From contig NC_088177.1 of assembly GCF_028769735.1 (NCBI RefSeq), forward strand, positions 25,948,099-26,012,098: DNA of 64,000 nt, read 5' to 3'. Source of the DNA: Zonotrichia leucophrys gambelii. Lineage: Eukaryota > Chordata > Aves > Passeriformes > Passerellidae. The notes beneath the pieces are model-generated. The model saw only the letters and a program-made list of their open reading frames with translations, was not told the DNA's origin and made no database searches. This document shows, in pieces, positions 55,801 through 62,684 of this stretch; positions within the stretch are counted from its first letter, which is position 1; each line of letters begins with the position of its first letter. Position numbers and translations under genes: made by a program.

Positions 55801-57318
55801 GCAGAGGAAAATATCTCAACTTAAAAACTTATAATAGTCTATTTGGTAAATATACACATTATTTGATTAATCAGATCGATAATTCACTTTTGTTTTGCTA
55901 TGTCACACAGAGATGCAACAGCACATAGAGAAATAGGTAATCTGTAGACAGAAATCAAAGACTCCACATGCTCTCTTTTTTGTATCTTCCTATTGCTTGC
56001 TCTTACTTTTGGTATCACTTCTGCCCTCTTAAACTGTTTTGAGCACTGATAAAAATTTTGAATATTGTTTTAGTAATCTGAAGCCTTCCTTGCCTTAACT
56101 GCCCAGATACATTTTACACTCATGAAAAGGCAAGAAGATCAACTGCTGCTTCAGTATAAATAATTTTGGAGAGTGGTGGTAGTTCATGTCTGAGCTGGGG
56201 AGAAGGAGATAACTGTATGAGCCAGAACTCAGCACAACTGCATCTGCATATAAATAGACTTAATCAGAAATGCAAATTGCAATCAGATGAAATTTTAAAA
56301 GCCTATGATAACTGTGTAGATAACAAAAGGTCAAATACTTGTATTGCTGAAGGTTTTAAACTGTTAAGTCAGTGGTGATTCTTCATTAGCCAAAATGTGG
56401 AAAACACTAGTACATGCCAGCCTAATCAATGATGGACAATTTCTATATTTCCTCTATTATTACAACTGTTCTGTTGCTAAACTCTAGTTCACACTGTCAA
56501 TCTCACTTATTCAAGAAGACTCAGTGAAGTGAAAACAAATGAAATCAAATATAGACAGTATGAAATAATACAGCTAATTTACATGACTATATATAGAAAG
56601 GAATTTATATCCCTTTTCATATCTAATCTAATATAATTCATATTGGATTGTCCATGGATGACAAACTAAATCTTCAAATTTTAACATCCTCAGGTAAATG
56701 AAAAAATAAATTATGACTACAGTTTGCTGCCAGATTGCTTCATAGTACTGTCAAAATTGTATGTTTTTCTTTTACAGTAAAACAAGCCCAAGGCTAAGGA
56801 ATAATATTTGAAATAATTCTTTAACAAATAATGTTAAATAAACAAATGTTGGCTTCTCCATTTGAAATAAACATTTTCATCAGCAGTAGGTAAGAAAAGT
56901 TCTGTTGGAAGGAAGGTACCTGGATATGATATGATTTTTTATTCTAAGATTAAAATAAAATAAATAAATCTTTATCATTTCAAGGAGTTCTAAATAAAAA
57001 TTATTGTAGAAGACAGACTGAAAAAAAAAATCTTTAACATTACAGATTTTTATTGTCTTTTTGCAGAAGAGATTCTTAGGATTTTAAGCACAAACATTTG
57101 CCAAATAGTTCTCGTTTGAGTAGACTGCCTTTGAACAAACTAGTGAGTGAAGAGAGCCATCTAGTGCCATACCTTGGAATTTTAAAAAGGGTTTTCACCG
57201 GATGCATGTCAAATAAAGGAGGGTCTCCATCCCCCAGCTCAATAGCTGTTATTCCCAAGGACCACACGTCACACCGAGCATCATATGAGTAGTCATACTG
57301 CTGCTCACAAGCAATGAC
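1686..57318 (-). CDS. MYO3B: Myosin-IIIB (MYO3B), internal part of the coding region, 16 exons
   Basis: Class III myosins join an N-terminal Ste20-like serine/threonine kinase to an actin-based motor. They work at the tips of actin protrusions in hair-cell stereocilia and photoreceptors. The sixteen exons read through without a stop and all junction phases match (2047 coding bases). Visible marks in order are kinase subdomain IX (DVWSLG), the late-kinase Arg-Pro, a charged linker, P-loop GESGAGKT at residues 235-242, switch I NDNSSRFG at 285-292, switch II DIFGFE at 521-526, and the relay helix. The paralogue was chosen from recalled sequence: [25 protein letters not shown] and the [15 protein letters not shown] context resemble MYO3B more than MYO3A. 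The kinase N-lobe with HRD and DFG, and everything after the upper 50K region, are outside the window. No exon is broken or frameshifted, so the gene looks functional. Confidence 0.96.
1816..3338 (-). other. MYO3B: MYO3B intron, 1.5 kb
   Basis: An AT-rich intron flanked by a canonical GT donor at its high end and AG acceptor at its low end. The short string ttcatagaatg near 2018 resembles a CR1 tail, but the flanking bases do not support it. I see nothing else in it. Confidence 0.85.
3339..3427 (-). CDS. MYO3B: MYO3B exon o: motor, strand region before the actin-binding helix-loop-helix
   Basis: 89 bp, residues 610-639. It reads [17 protein letters not shown] followed by [23 protein letters not shown] matches the FxIxHYAGxVxY motif of all myosins, with the final VxY encoded by the next exon. 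Ser replaces the Cys I recall before FGIQ in human MYO3B. The acceptor AG is at 3429-3428 and the donor AAG|GTAAGG at 3338-3337. It leaves in phase 0. Confidence 0.95.
4590..5191 (-). mobile_element. Solitary ERV-type long terminal repeat, CpG-rich, minus orientation
   Basis: Read on the minus strand the element opens at 5191 with TGCCTTGGTTTGAAAC and passes through a block containing CAAAGATATGGG and CAGTTCTTTATTAATA. It then enters a CpG-rich core at about 4990-4745 with GGAAC/CGAAC pentamers (4941-4971). From memory this matches LTRs of endogenous retroviruses common in passerine and other neoavian genomes. No gag, pol or env sequence adjoins it, so it looks like a solo LTR. The TG end at 5191 is firm. 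The other end is uncertain: homology may run down to about 4400, and I found no clean target-site duplication. It sits in the same orientation as MYO3B. Open frames over it, up to 147 codons, are by-products of its base composition. Confidence 0.72.
4745..4990. promoter_or_regulatory. CpG-rich core of the LTR with CCAAT/YY1-like site
   Basis: GC- and CpG-dense, in sharp contrast to the AT-rich intron around it. The string GCCGCCATTGGCC at 4756-4768 contains a CCAAT box on the minus strand overlapping a YY1-like GCCGCCAT core. Retention of so many CpGs implies low germline methylation or recent insertion. Promoter activity is inference only. Confidence 0.45.
5912..6065 (-). CDS. MYO3B: MYO3B exon n: relay loop region
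   Basis: 154 bp, residues 559-609 plus one base. [20 protein letters not shown] precedes [20 protein letters not shown] and [11 protein letters not shown]. This is the relay loop and following helix, equivalent to EGIxWxxIxFxDNxxxxxLIE and GLLALLDEExxFPxxTD in other myosins. The acceptor is tgtAG at 6067-6066, the donor is TTG|GTATGT at 5911-5910, and the exit phase is 1. The ERV LTR at about 4600-5191 lies in the intron that follows. Confidence 0.95.
6302..6449 (-). CDS. MYO3B: MYO3B exon m: switch II and relay helix
   Basis: 148 bp, residues 509-558. It starts by completing Cys509, then [19 protein letters not shown] and [20 protein letters not shown] with [15 protein letters not shown] at 521-526 is switch II, whose Gly contacts the ATP gamma-phosphate. 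[20 protein letters not shown] is the relay helix, nearly invariant in myosins. The acceptor is tgcAG at 6451-6450 and the donor CAG|GTAAAT at 6301-6300. It leaves in phase 0. Confidence 0.96.
6450..7522 (-). other. MYO3B: MYO3B intron, 1.1 kb, GC-AG type
   Basis: The donor is GCAAGT at 7522-7517 and the acceptor is a normal AG at 6451-6450. Apart from the variant donor this is AT-rich intron with no recognised repeat. Confidence 0.85.
7523..7733 (-). CDS. MYO3B: MYO3B exon l: motor, before switch II; GC-type splice donor
   Basis: 211 bp, residues 439-508 plus TG of a Cys codon. It includes [20 protein letters not shown] and the helix [20 protein letters not shown] followed by [14 protein letters not shown]. 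That helix is the highly conserved myosin helix ALAKxLYxRLFxWLV before switch II. The donor is G|GCAAGT at 7522-7517, that is GC instead of GT. Using the GT four bases further on would put a TGA in frame at the start of the next exon. The exon is much richer in CpG than its surroundings (about 16 between 7548 and 7686). Confidence 0.94.
7877..8003 (-). CDS. MYO3B: MYO3B exon k: motor upper 50K
   Basis: 127 bp, residues 397-438 plus one base. [20 protein letters not shown] matches the xVxxIxAAILHLGNIxF motif of myosins. It continues [20 protein letters not shown]. The [14 protein letters not shown] stretch is one of the clearest signatures of the IIIB paralogue as I recall it. The acceptor AG is at 8005-8004, the donor is ATG|GTATAT at 7876-7875, and the exit phase is 1. 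Confidence 0.95.
8004..8377 (-). other. MYO3B: MYO3B intron, 0.4 kb
   Basis: A short intron with GTAAGA donor and AG acceptor. The open frames across it are extensions of the flanking exons. I see nothing in it. Confidence 0.85.
8378..8492 (-). CDS. MYO3B: MYO3B exon j: motor upper 50K, cardiomyopathy-loop side
   Basis: 115 bp, residues 358-396. [20 protein letters not shown] is followed by [18 protein letters not shown]. The segment [13 protein letters not shown] matches the helix that in other myosins reads FxxLxxAMxxIGF, close to the actin-binding loop. The first base completes the split Arg codon. The acceptor AG is at 8494-8493 and the donor GAG|GTAAGA at 8377-8376, leaving in phase 0. 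Confidence 0.95.
8493..9073 (-). other. MYO3B: MYO3B intron, 0.6 kb
   Basis: AT-rich intron with GTAATT donor and a TTTAG acceptor. No repeat or other element recognised. Confidence 0.85.
9074..9172 (-). CDS. MYO3B: MYO3B exon i: motor, after switch I
   Basis: 99 bp, residues 325-358. It reads [20 protein letters not shown] and then [13 protein letters not shown], with the last Arg split [15 protein letters not shown] is the NFHIFYQLLAG motif that follows switch I in all myosins. The longest open frame over this stretch is the wrong one; this assignment uses the frame fixed by the phases on both sides. The donor is TAG|GTAATT at 9073-9072. A run of seven A lies just inside the exon start. 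Confidence 0.93.
9173..9530 (-). other. MYO3B: MYO3B intron, 0.36 kb
   Basis: The donor GTAGGT lies within the overlapping string GTGTAGGTATAC, and the acceptor CAG is preceded by a pure T run (the poly-A at 9176-9185 on the plus strand). Nothing else seen. Confidence 0.85.
9531..9733 (-). CDS. MYO3B: MYO3B exon h: switch I
   Basis: 203 bp, residues 258-325. It holds [37 protein letters not shown] (switch I, NDNSSRFG at 285-292) and the SH-proximal strand region [15 protein letters not shown]. The last codon is split as GT|G, giving Val325 before GEKNFH in the next exon. This boundary was chosen from three overlapping GT positions because it is the only one that keeps the frame into EKNFH: an earlier donor shifts the frame, and a later one adds an in-frame TAG. 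The acceptor is tgtcaAG at 9735-9734. Confidence 0.94.
9734..10396 (-). other. MYO3B: MYO3B intron, 0.66 kb
   Basis: AT-rich intron between the P-loop and switch I exons, with GTATTT donor and AG acceptor. No recognised repeat. Confidence 0.85.
10397..10480 (-). CDS. MYO3B: MYO3B exon g: P-loop
   Basis: 84 bp, exactly 28 codons, residues 230-257. [20 protein letters not shown] contains the ATP-binding P-loop GESGAGKT, with catalytic Lys241 and Thr242. The canonical Ala in SGAGKT differs from the Ser I recall in human MYO3B and is the commoner residue across myosins. The acceptor is AG at 10482-10481 and the donor AAG|GTATTT at 10396-10395. Both ends are phase 0. Confidence 0.96.
10481..12335 (-). 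other. MYO3B: MYO3B intron, 1.9 kb
   Basis: AT-rich intron before the P-loop exon, with GTAAGG donor and AG acceptor. No repeat family or gene recognised in it. Confidence 0.85.
12336..12440 (-). CDS. MYO3B: MYO3B exon f: motor, before the P-loop
   Basis: 105 bp, exactly 35 codons, residues 195-229. It reads [20 protein letters not shown] and then [27 protein letters not shown] corresponds to the PPHIYAIADxAY motif of myosins, just before the nucleotide-binding site. The acceptor AG is at 12442-12441 and the donor CAG|GTAAGG at 12335-12334. Both ends are phase 0. Confidence 0.95.
12441..13262 (-). other. MYO3B: MYO3B intron, 0.8 kb
   Basis: Intron with GTAAGA donor and TTTAG acceptor. Overlapping open frames of 85 and 94 codons on opposite strands at about 12475-12759 have no family resemblance and are not gene calls. 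Confidence 0.85.
13263..13379 (-). CDS. MYO3B: MYO3B exon e: motor N-terminal region
   Basis: 117 bp, exactly 39 codons, residues 156-194. It begins [20 protein letters not shown] and ends with [10 protein letters not shown] and IYSPQ. The [14 protein letters not shown] stretch is the conserved myosin segment that precedes the purine-binding loop. The acceptor AG is at 13381-13380 and the donor CAG|GTAAGA at 13262-13261. Both ends are phase 0. One visible difference from the recalled human protein is Gln in place of Leu in ADLQIYTY. Confidence 0.95.
13380..14244 (-). other. MYO3B: MYO3B intron, 0.86 kb
   Basis: Very AT-rich intron with GTACTG donor and CTCAG acceptor. Nothing recognised. Confidence 0.85.
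14245..14341 (-). CDS. MYO3B: MYO3B exon d: linker and entry to the motor
   Basis: 97 bp, residues 123-155. The start, [12 protein letters not shown], is the basic linker typical of class III myosins. [11 protein letters not shown] is the first conserved motif of the motor, equivalent to DDMxxLxxLNE in other myosins. The first base completes the Arg codon split from the previous exon. The donor is GAG|GTACTG at 14244-14243 and the end is phase 0. A 10.9-kb intron precedes it; after it the exons become closely spaced. Confidence 0.95.
17165..17215 (-). repeat. CR1 LINE 3' tail fragment
   Basis: The plus strand reads atcacaggatggtttgggtc followed by agaagagatctgaagag, the reverse complement of a degraded CR1 3' end (CCTTCCAACCCAAACCATTCTATGAT). 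Only about 50 bases are recognisable. Confidence 0.5.
20563..20670 (-). repeat. MIR/CORE-SINE-like relic
   Basis: The segment has the order of motifs of an antisense MIR element: a catttcataagtgaaaggaac start, then gggcaagtgac, gattacacagcaaatcagag and a gaacacaaacctct end. MIR reads cattttacagatgaggaaac, gcccaaggtcacacagc, gaacccaggtct. It is highly diverged. MIR-like amniote relics are known but sparse in birds. Confidence 0.5.
24209..24286. repeat. AAAC/ACAC-rich simple repeat
   Basis: Imperfect AAAC tetranucleotides (aaaacaaacaaacaaacc) grading into ACAC dinucleotides and further AAAC units. The minus-strand open frames rich in Cys, Val and Phe over it come from this composition. Confidence 0.75.
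25240..25395 (-). CDS. MYO3B: MYO3B exon c: last kinase helices and start of kinase-motor linker
   Basis: 156 bp, residues 71-123. [20 protein letters not shown] is the end of a Ste20-type kinase domain, with the invariant subdomain XI Arg in EQRPS. After it comes a Gln-rich helical stretch ([15 protein letters not shown]) and AKTR, the start of the linker to the motor. The acceptor is AG at 25397-25396 and the donor GT at 25239-25238 (AAG|GTACTG). It enters and leaves in phase 2. The kinase phosphorylates its own motor in this family, so the linker probably sets their relative placement; that is family knowledge, not visible here. Confidence 0.95.
27352..27640 (-). mobile_element. CR1 LINE, 5'-truncated 3' fragment
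   Basis: The plus strand begins with ataggatcatggatagtttg and tgttggaagggacctttcaagg, then ccagggatggggtatctacc and aaaaccattacctcttgtcc. This is the reverse complement of the CR1 3' untranslated region, so the element lies on the minus strand with its 3' tail at the low-coordinate end. It is moderately diverged. The 106-codon plus-strand open frame over it is not a gene. Confidence 0.85.
29689..29724. repeat. Three-copy 12-bp tandem repeat
   Basis: Consecutive units caaattgactag, caaatcgactag and caaatctactac. The first two differ at one base; the third has drifted further. Confidence 0.85.
29990..30240. promoter_or_regulatory. Candidate conserved noncoding element (intronic enhancer-like)
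   Basis: This segment looks unlike the surrounding intron. It has balanced composition, scattered retained CpGs (ccatccgagac, ctcggatg, ctcgacag, cacgaggggcgaatc), and TAAT- and ACAAT-type cores. No repeat signature is visible. An 81-codon frame spans it on the minus strand but resembles no family and lacks splice context. Conservation cannot be tested here. Confidence 0.3.
35771..35794. repeat. TA dinucleotide microsatellite
   Basis: An uninterrupted run of TA units, preceded by an interrupted AT run from about 35756. Confidence 0.95.
36183..36248 (-). CDS. MYO3B: MYO3B exon b: kinase C-lobe microexon
   Basis: 66 bp, residues 49-71. It is too short to appear as a long open frame and was found by asking what must link KIPR to CLIKDF. 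It reads [12 protein letters not shown] followed by CRGFNHFIS, with split Arg (AG|A) and Gln (CA|G) codons at the two ends, exactly the phases its neighbours need. The acceptor is tttctgAG-like with a T-rich tract, and the donor is GTGAGT. The family usually has two acidic residues after KWC where this copy has RG, a modest surface change. It is isolated by introns of about 10.8 and 20.9 kb. Confidence 0.93.
39862..39891. repeat. Perfect 15-bp tandem duplication
   Basis: actgcctccaaagtc occurs twice back to back without a mismatch, suggesting a recent slippage event. Confidence 0.95.
41000..41850 (-). mobile_element. Degenerate avian retroelement fragment, antisense, with a SGNH/esterase-like ORF region
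   Basis: The stretch caaggccctgaagtcccttt, then ctgccctcagatttctg, catcactgccagcttgagc and tcctggagcccctaggga matches, from memory, a recurring avian repeat. That repeat's opposite strand encodes an SGNH/esterase-like domain of the CR1 ORF1 type. The copy is too decayed for any open frame, and its edges are estimates. Assignment to CR1 rather than another avian retroelement is uncertain. Confidence 0.45.
42532..42561. repeat. Near-perfect 15-bp tandem duplication
   Basis: tcctgcttataatag is followed at once by ttctgcttataatag, with one mismatch. Confidence 0.9.
44930..45290. repeat. Purine-rich, strand-asymmetric tract
   Basis: The plus strand is strongly A/G-biased, with runs such as agtgagaagaagtagaaaga and gacaaaaaagatgataaag. 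The minus strand therefore reads as a hydrophobic Leu/Ser/Phe open frame of 94 codons at 45352-45068, which is compositional and not a gene. A short CTTC tetranucleotide run follows at about 45357-45374. Confidence 0.6.
46515..46720 (-). repeat. Old CR1 LINE fragment
   Basis: The plus strand reads ggctgaaaaggacctcagaagg, then ccattccatcctcctgctca and cagcaggacc. This is a diverged reverse complement of the CR1 3' region (GAAGGGACCTCTGGAGATCATC, CAACCCCCCTGCTC). It is clearly more decayed than the other CR1 pieces here. Confidence 0.65.
51390..52326 (+). mobile_element. CR1 LINE, 5'-truncated, with end of ORF2 and 3' UTR
   Basis: In plus orientation it includes ttattaatgatgagacag and gcaccctcagcaagtttgc, from the end of the CR1 reverse-transcriptase frame. 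It continues through caggaggagaggttgagac, aacatcaggaaacatttcttc and gcacaggttgcccagac, and ends in catcccttccaacctcaacc and attctgtgattctatgg. That is the characteristic CR1 3' terminus. The frames over it (up to 146 codons) are broken remnants and shadows, so the element cannot move by itself. Confidence 0.9.
57173..57318 (-). CDS. MYO3B: MYO3B exon a: kinase C-lobe, end of activation segment and subdomain IX
   Basis: 146 bp, residues 1-48 of the visible protein. It opens with VIACEQQYD, which directly follows the APE motif in the family. It continues through [19 protein letters not shown], where the Asp of DVWSLG is the conserved subdomain IX residue, and ends at KIP plus two bases of an Arg codon. 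The acceptor AG is at 57320-57319 and the donor GT at 57172-57171. The phase is 0 at the start and 2 at the end. The preceding exon (with HRD, DFG and SVGTPFWMAPE) was looked for up to 64000 and not found. Confidence 0.95.
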
Positions 57319-59675
57319 CTATCAGAGGAGAAGCAGAGAAACCAACGCTTTAATCTCATTTGTAACTCCTGTCATCCAATATAGCATGAAAGTACTTTTT
57401 TGAGTCAAGTCTAAAATGCCATGCAGCTATCAAATCCATATCATTTTTGCCTGTATATACCAGACAAAAGAATCATCACAAAAAGGTAACAGCAAATTAG
57501 AACTTCTCTTTCGTTTGTTTTCTTTAAAAACAATCTCTTTCTTTTTTTAAAAAAATACATTAAGCTCCATGGGATGCTTCAAATATCTATACAAAGAACA
57601 TCAATAACAAATTCTTTTTTGAAAGAATGACTTACAGGGACCTATTATAATAGCAGAGAACCTTATTGCTGTTATTCTTATTAACTTCCATGACCATTCA
57701 TGAGGATAGACTGATTTGCACTGCTGGTTTTTAGATAAGGATATTCCATCAGAAATTTCTGCCCTTTTTTGTTGTTGTTTGTTTTCTGTTTTGTTTTGCA
57801 CTACTGCATTTGAGTAGTTTAAAAAAATCTTAGGTAGAAAACCATGTACCTTGTCTAAGAAAAATGGAAGCAAGCAGGAATCTCTCCTTGGATATCAGAA
57901 CTGTTTTACATCACAGACTTAATGCACACTTCTGGCCAACTCACTGATCACATTCTAATACACTAACTATTCATGTCAGCTGAATCTAAATGCCAGATTC
58001 AAATCAAAGTTTAAATTCAGCCCTTATCTTTACAAAGGGATGACACAAAAATTGCAGCTTCACTGCAATAAAATCATAATTTTATTATAATTTGGAATTG
58101 TGTCTCAAGTTTGTCTTCCCAAATCTCATCAATTAAACAATTACTTTAAAATAATTTGTTGGATCCTGGCATATTGCTAGTAAAAGCTATGAGAAAAACC
58201 ATGGAAGTTTATAAAGTATCTTTAATAATTTGTACTTAAGATAAAAATAACATGTCCTAGGGTGGCTGTACCTATGTTCTAGAAGAGATTTTATACTTTT
58301 CAACTTCTGTATTACTTCTCCATTCCTGTATTAGGGCTCCAGCTTAGAACAACACTTTGCACAGATTGCAACATGCAAGTCAGCAACGGGAATAGCTGCT
58401 GGCAGAGTCACCTGTTATAAGAAAACCTTTCCTGGAGAAGCTGCTGATTCCATCTTAAGCTCTAAGTTACTTTCTCCATAAACTGCACTTAACAACAGCA
58501 TTCCTGACCCTGGTAGTGATTCTATCCAACATGCCCATAGAAATTCTGTCTCTTATTTGGGACTCATGACCCCACTGTAGGGCACTCATCATTTATTATA
58601 TCAGAATAGAAATTGGGGTGTTGAACACAGTTCAAATAATACTGAAGTGTTTGGGGGTGGAGGAGGTTGGCATTAAAGTTTCACATCAGTTAATTCCTTT
58701 TCTTTGCCTAGGGCAAATCAGCCAAGGAAAACGAAGACGCTTCCAAATTTTTTATCAATGTTTTGACAAGTGTTAAGATAACTTCTTCTCCTCAATTTTT
58801 TCAGTTACTATTCCAGAGAAAGGGGAAAAATGAAAGTCACGACCACAAAATAGGATTCCAAGATTTTTTCCTTCAACTTGAAGAGGCAAAGCTTTGTTAG
58901 TTAATCTGGTTTTTCAAAATTGTCACACAAAGATCATTTCTCCATCTCCCTTCTCTTCATCAGCAATGCCACACACATAGCTGGTCTCCCACATTCAAAG
59001 ATATCATGATCTTTTCTTACAAGAACATCACAATTGCTTCTAACTACAGCACCATGACAAACTTTGCTGTATATCTTGGTCTTACAAGGTTTGACAAACT
59101 ACACTAATAAGTCCTAGTAATACATCTTCACAGTGTATTACCTACCAAAGAGAAAGGACTGTATAACACATCTTTGTGTCTTCTGCTCCACACCTAACCA
59201 ATACACCTCCAGTACATGGCAGTATAATGACACTATGGCAAAATACTGCCATTCTAACCCAGAGGAATTGGACACCATTAGATTCTCCTCCATTCTATTA
59301 TAGAGGCTATGGTGATTATTTTAGAAAAAATATTCCCCTTAATATATATTCTTTTATAAAAGACCTTCAGCCAGTGGACCATACGAACCAGTATGTTTTA
59401 GACCATTAGCTTGACAATGGTGAGATTAGCCTCACAGAAAAGATACAAATTAACTACTGTCTTCATCCAGCATGCAGAATGTACATGCATGTAACAATCA
59501 CTTCAGTTGGAAATGAGTATTCAATTTCTGTGGAACTTATTATTAGAATCTTGCCAATTTATGTACCCCTTGCAGAAATGCAGATGCAACCAATTTCAAT
59601 TTTTAAAACACAAATCAAAATTTTCAGTTTTTTCCTTGATGAAAGGTGTGCATCAGCAGTTTGCTTAATGTTCTG

Positions 59676-59707
59676 GCAAGAGAGTGCAGTAGAGCACACT
59701 CTCTTGC
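59676..59707. repeat. Short perfect inverted repeat
   Basis: Arms gcaagagagtg (59676-59686) and cactctcttgc (59697-59707) are exact reverse complements around a 10-base loop. The stem does not extend outward. It is too short for a typical microRNA precursor. Confidence 0.85.
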
Positions 59708-60929
59708 AATATGAAGGAGAGAGTGTTCTTTAAGTCACAGTTTACAAGCCAGCCAAGTCCTCAGGAATGCCCCAGTCCTGTATTGCCTAGAAAACCAATG
59801 CTACTCCCTGCAGAGCAAAAATCTCTAAGAGACAAATCCAAAAGGGGCTATTGACTTATCTTTCTTTATATTCCTGTCTCTATCAGGAACTCAGAGCCAT
59901 TTCTTTTTTTTTTTAAACATCTCTACTTTTGATTGGAGTTTTGGAGCTGAGAGTACTACTCAGCACTGCTGAGGCCTGCTCTGCCCAGTGGGGTATGAAG
60001 ACAGAGAGCCCAGAAGACATGATCTGAAACTCTCTGAAAGGGAGAACATGCTTCTCCCTTTCTTTCCTTGTGCAAAGACAGCACATTTTTACCAATTTGA
60101 TATCCAGCAAAATCCTCCCCTGCTTAAAAGTGAAACAGAAGACAAAGTTTGCTTTGCTGCAAACATTATGTTCATGGCAAAGCCTCAGGGGGTGATGCAG
60201 CTAATCTTGAGATTTGCTAGAAAACGACGCAGGAATAAACACCAAGTCTTTCACTTCAGCATGGGCTGGCTGCATGCACACAGTGGCCTGGGTTGCTAAG
60301 GAGACAGGCTGTCATCTTTTGTTTTAGTTGTAATTTCATCACGATTTCATGCTCACTCATACTGCTGTAGGTTGAAAAGTATTCAAACACCAGACAGAGA
60401 AACAGAAAGTGGTTGTCAACATTAATTGTGCTGAGGGTCACACTGGTACAGAATGAGGGGATAGGGAATTCACAGGTCTGGAAAAATCATACATAAACTA
60501 ATCAGTCACACTAAGTGGAGGGAATTTAGAGAAGTCAGTGCCTAGGCATTCTGTGTGATTTATAAGTTGTACAGAAACACAAAAATTCAGAGACACACAA
60601 GATGACTTATATCTTGACAAGAAAATTTTATATTCAAGAATATAATTCTGCCTGTTCTGAAATCAATATAAATATTTCTCTGAACTTCAGCAAGTGCAGC
60701 AGCAGATCAAAGGTGGAATCAGAAGAAGGGAAACAGTTAATACAGAGAACTACCTATTATTTGGACAGTGCTCATACTGACTTGCACAGAGAGAGGAAGC
60801 TACACTATACACATGTTTAGGTGAAGCAAAATACATCAAACCCTTTTAAGTTTACCCAGAATTATTAGAAGTGAACTTACTTTCACTTTGCCTCAGTAAA
60901 TACAAAGCAGAGCTGCAAGCCCAGGCTAA

Positions 60930-61140
60930 CAAGAGCAGTGCAGATGCGCACCTGGAGCGGAGCGCTGCACAGTCAGCGCTGCCGGCCCGCGGGAAGGAGC
61001 CCGGAGCCGGCAGCGCCGCAGCTGCGCGAGGCGGGGCTGCCTCAGCCGGCAGAGCCGGACAAGCAGCTCAGGGGCTGCGAGCGCTGCCGAGAAGCGCCGC
61101 GCAGGGAACACGAACGGGGCACTAAGCTGTCACCCGTGCT
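60930..61140. promoter_or_regulatory. Isolated intragenic CpG island
   Basis: About 200 bases of high GC and dense CpG (for example gagcggagcgctgcac, ggcccgcgggaagg, cagctgcgcgaggcggggct) inside AT-rich intron. A GC-box-like aggcggggc lies near 61030. No repeat family is recognised. On the minus strand a CTCCAG|GTGCGC string places a possible splice donor at 60951-60950, consistent with a first exon pointing toward the MYO3B exons. Open frames of 61-104 codons over it are expected from the lack of A/T stops and are not gene calls. It could be an alternative promoter, an enhancer or a noncoding-RNA start. Confidence 0.5.
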
Positions 61141-62684
61141 GCAGGGAAAACAAGGCTGCCAGCTGCGCCAGTCAAGGGAAATCAACCCACTGAACTTCGG
61201 GGCTCCATCTGACACTCCACAACCCAACTTCACTTGTTTACATTGGAAATAGAATATTAAATATTCTTCTAATTCCTATGTACCAAAACCAAAACAGCCT
61301 TTCATGATAGCACATAGCAGCACCGGGGGATACTGAATTAGACAAACCAAGGTGACACTTATCTCTATCTCTCCATCACTGCCTCTTTCCCTCCCACTTT
61401 TCAAGCATATTTGTATATTGAATAAAAAGCAATTTTGTGATTTAAATGGGTTCCATATTCCTGCATTTTCTTATTTGGATTTCTGTTCCTTATTTTGTGC
61501 TATTATACAAATGTTTCCATAGTATATCCAAAAATTATTTCATTGTTATAAATTTTTCCAAAATAAGTAGTAAATAACATTTAAAACAAGTCTTATAAGT
61601 ATTATATTATTATCACAATTAATATTGATTTATTGTAAATTAATTATATGTCAAGCAGTCAAATTTTACCAACTGTGAGTAATCAATTTTTATTTTTAAC
61701 TCACCCAAGGGAAATATTCTTGAGACCATTAGACTGCTCTGGCAACAAGCTATTTGTAGGGAAACGTAATACCTTTTATTGGACCAAATGATATAGTAAG
61801 GAAAAACAGGCTTTCAAGCACAGAAATCTTGCCTTTACACCATGAGACCATCACAAACCCAATACTACTCATAATAATACAACTGGCACATGTTGCTTCT
61901 GATCTAGAGATGTACTCCTGACTACACACACACCTCACACAGATTTTCAAATGGTCTTTTCACACAGAAAGCAAAAACTAAGAGCTCCTCCTCCTCCACC
62001 CTCTTAAGTAAACATATTTCATGTAGGGCAACTCAGTGCAGACCCACGTGCTGTTGAACTGATTTTCTGTGATGTTTTGGGCTTGTTGTTTTGATTTGTC
62101 TTTTAAATCATTAAACACCCTACATGAAAGCTTTACAACCCCTCCATTGCTGTTAAAACAAAATAGAAGCAACTCCTCCACAGCCCTTCACAACACTACA
62201 GCTATGCCATCAATGCTACAGGCAATGTTCCCTGAGGTTTCCTCCAGCTGCCATGTACTTTTTTTTCACTTCCATGCTAGCCCAGGTGGAGGTCAGCTCT
62301 CCTGGAGGCAAAGGAGGAGGGGATGCATTCTGCTAGACCCTGCTTATGAGGGAGAGCTTGCTGGTGCTGTATGTAATGTCCTTTAAAGTTTGAAACCTCT
62401 GTATTCCATTTCAGACTTCTAAATCCACTGCTTTCATTATGGACTTCAAGCAACTTCAGTATAACTCCTTACTACAGCAGCTTCAGTTTGAGAGTCGCAG
62501 AAAAGAAAGCAGGGGAAAAACCAGGAGAGTAAAGGCAATTTCCTTCATTTCTTTGAAGAAATGAAAATCTTTATTCAGAAAAAGAAATCTATTTTAAAAT
62601 CATTTTAAAGTCATTCTCAGAAGATGGCATCTCAGAGTCACAGGCATTTCAACCATGTGCAGCCATTTAGAGACTTAATTCTAT

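Larger units (their letters stand above)
36249..57172 (-). other. MYO3B: MYO3B intron, 20.9 kb
   Basis: The largest complete intron, separating two kinase C-lobe exons. It holds an A run near 37717, an unusually long plus-strand open frame at 37856-38389, an antisense retroelement remnant near 41000-41850, tandem duplications at 39862 and 42532, a purine-rich tract near 44930-45290, an old CR1 near 46515, and a longer CR1 at about 51390-52326. No other MYO3B exon is needed here: the AG|A junction joins the flanking exons directly. Confidence 0.85.

Noticed and set aside
60871..61252. Frames of 61-104 codons on both strands around 61 kb
   Set aside because: GC-rich CpG island composition explains the absence of stops. 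Ala/Arg/Gly/Pro-rich content and no homology.
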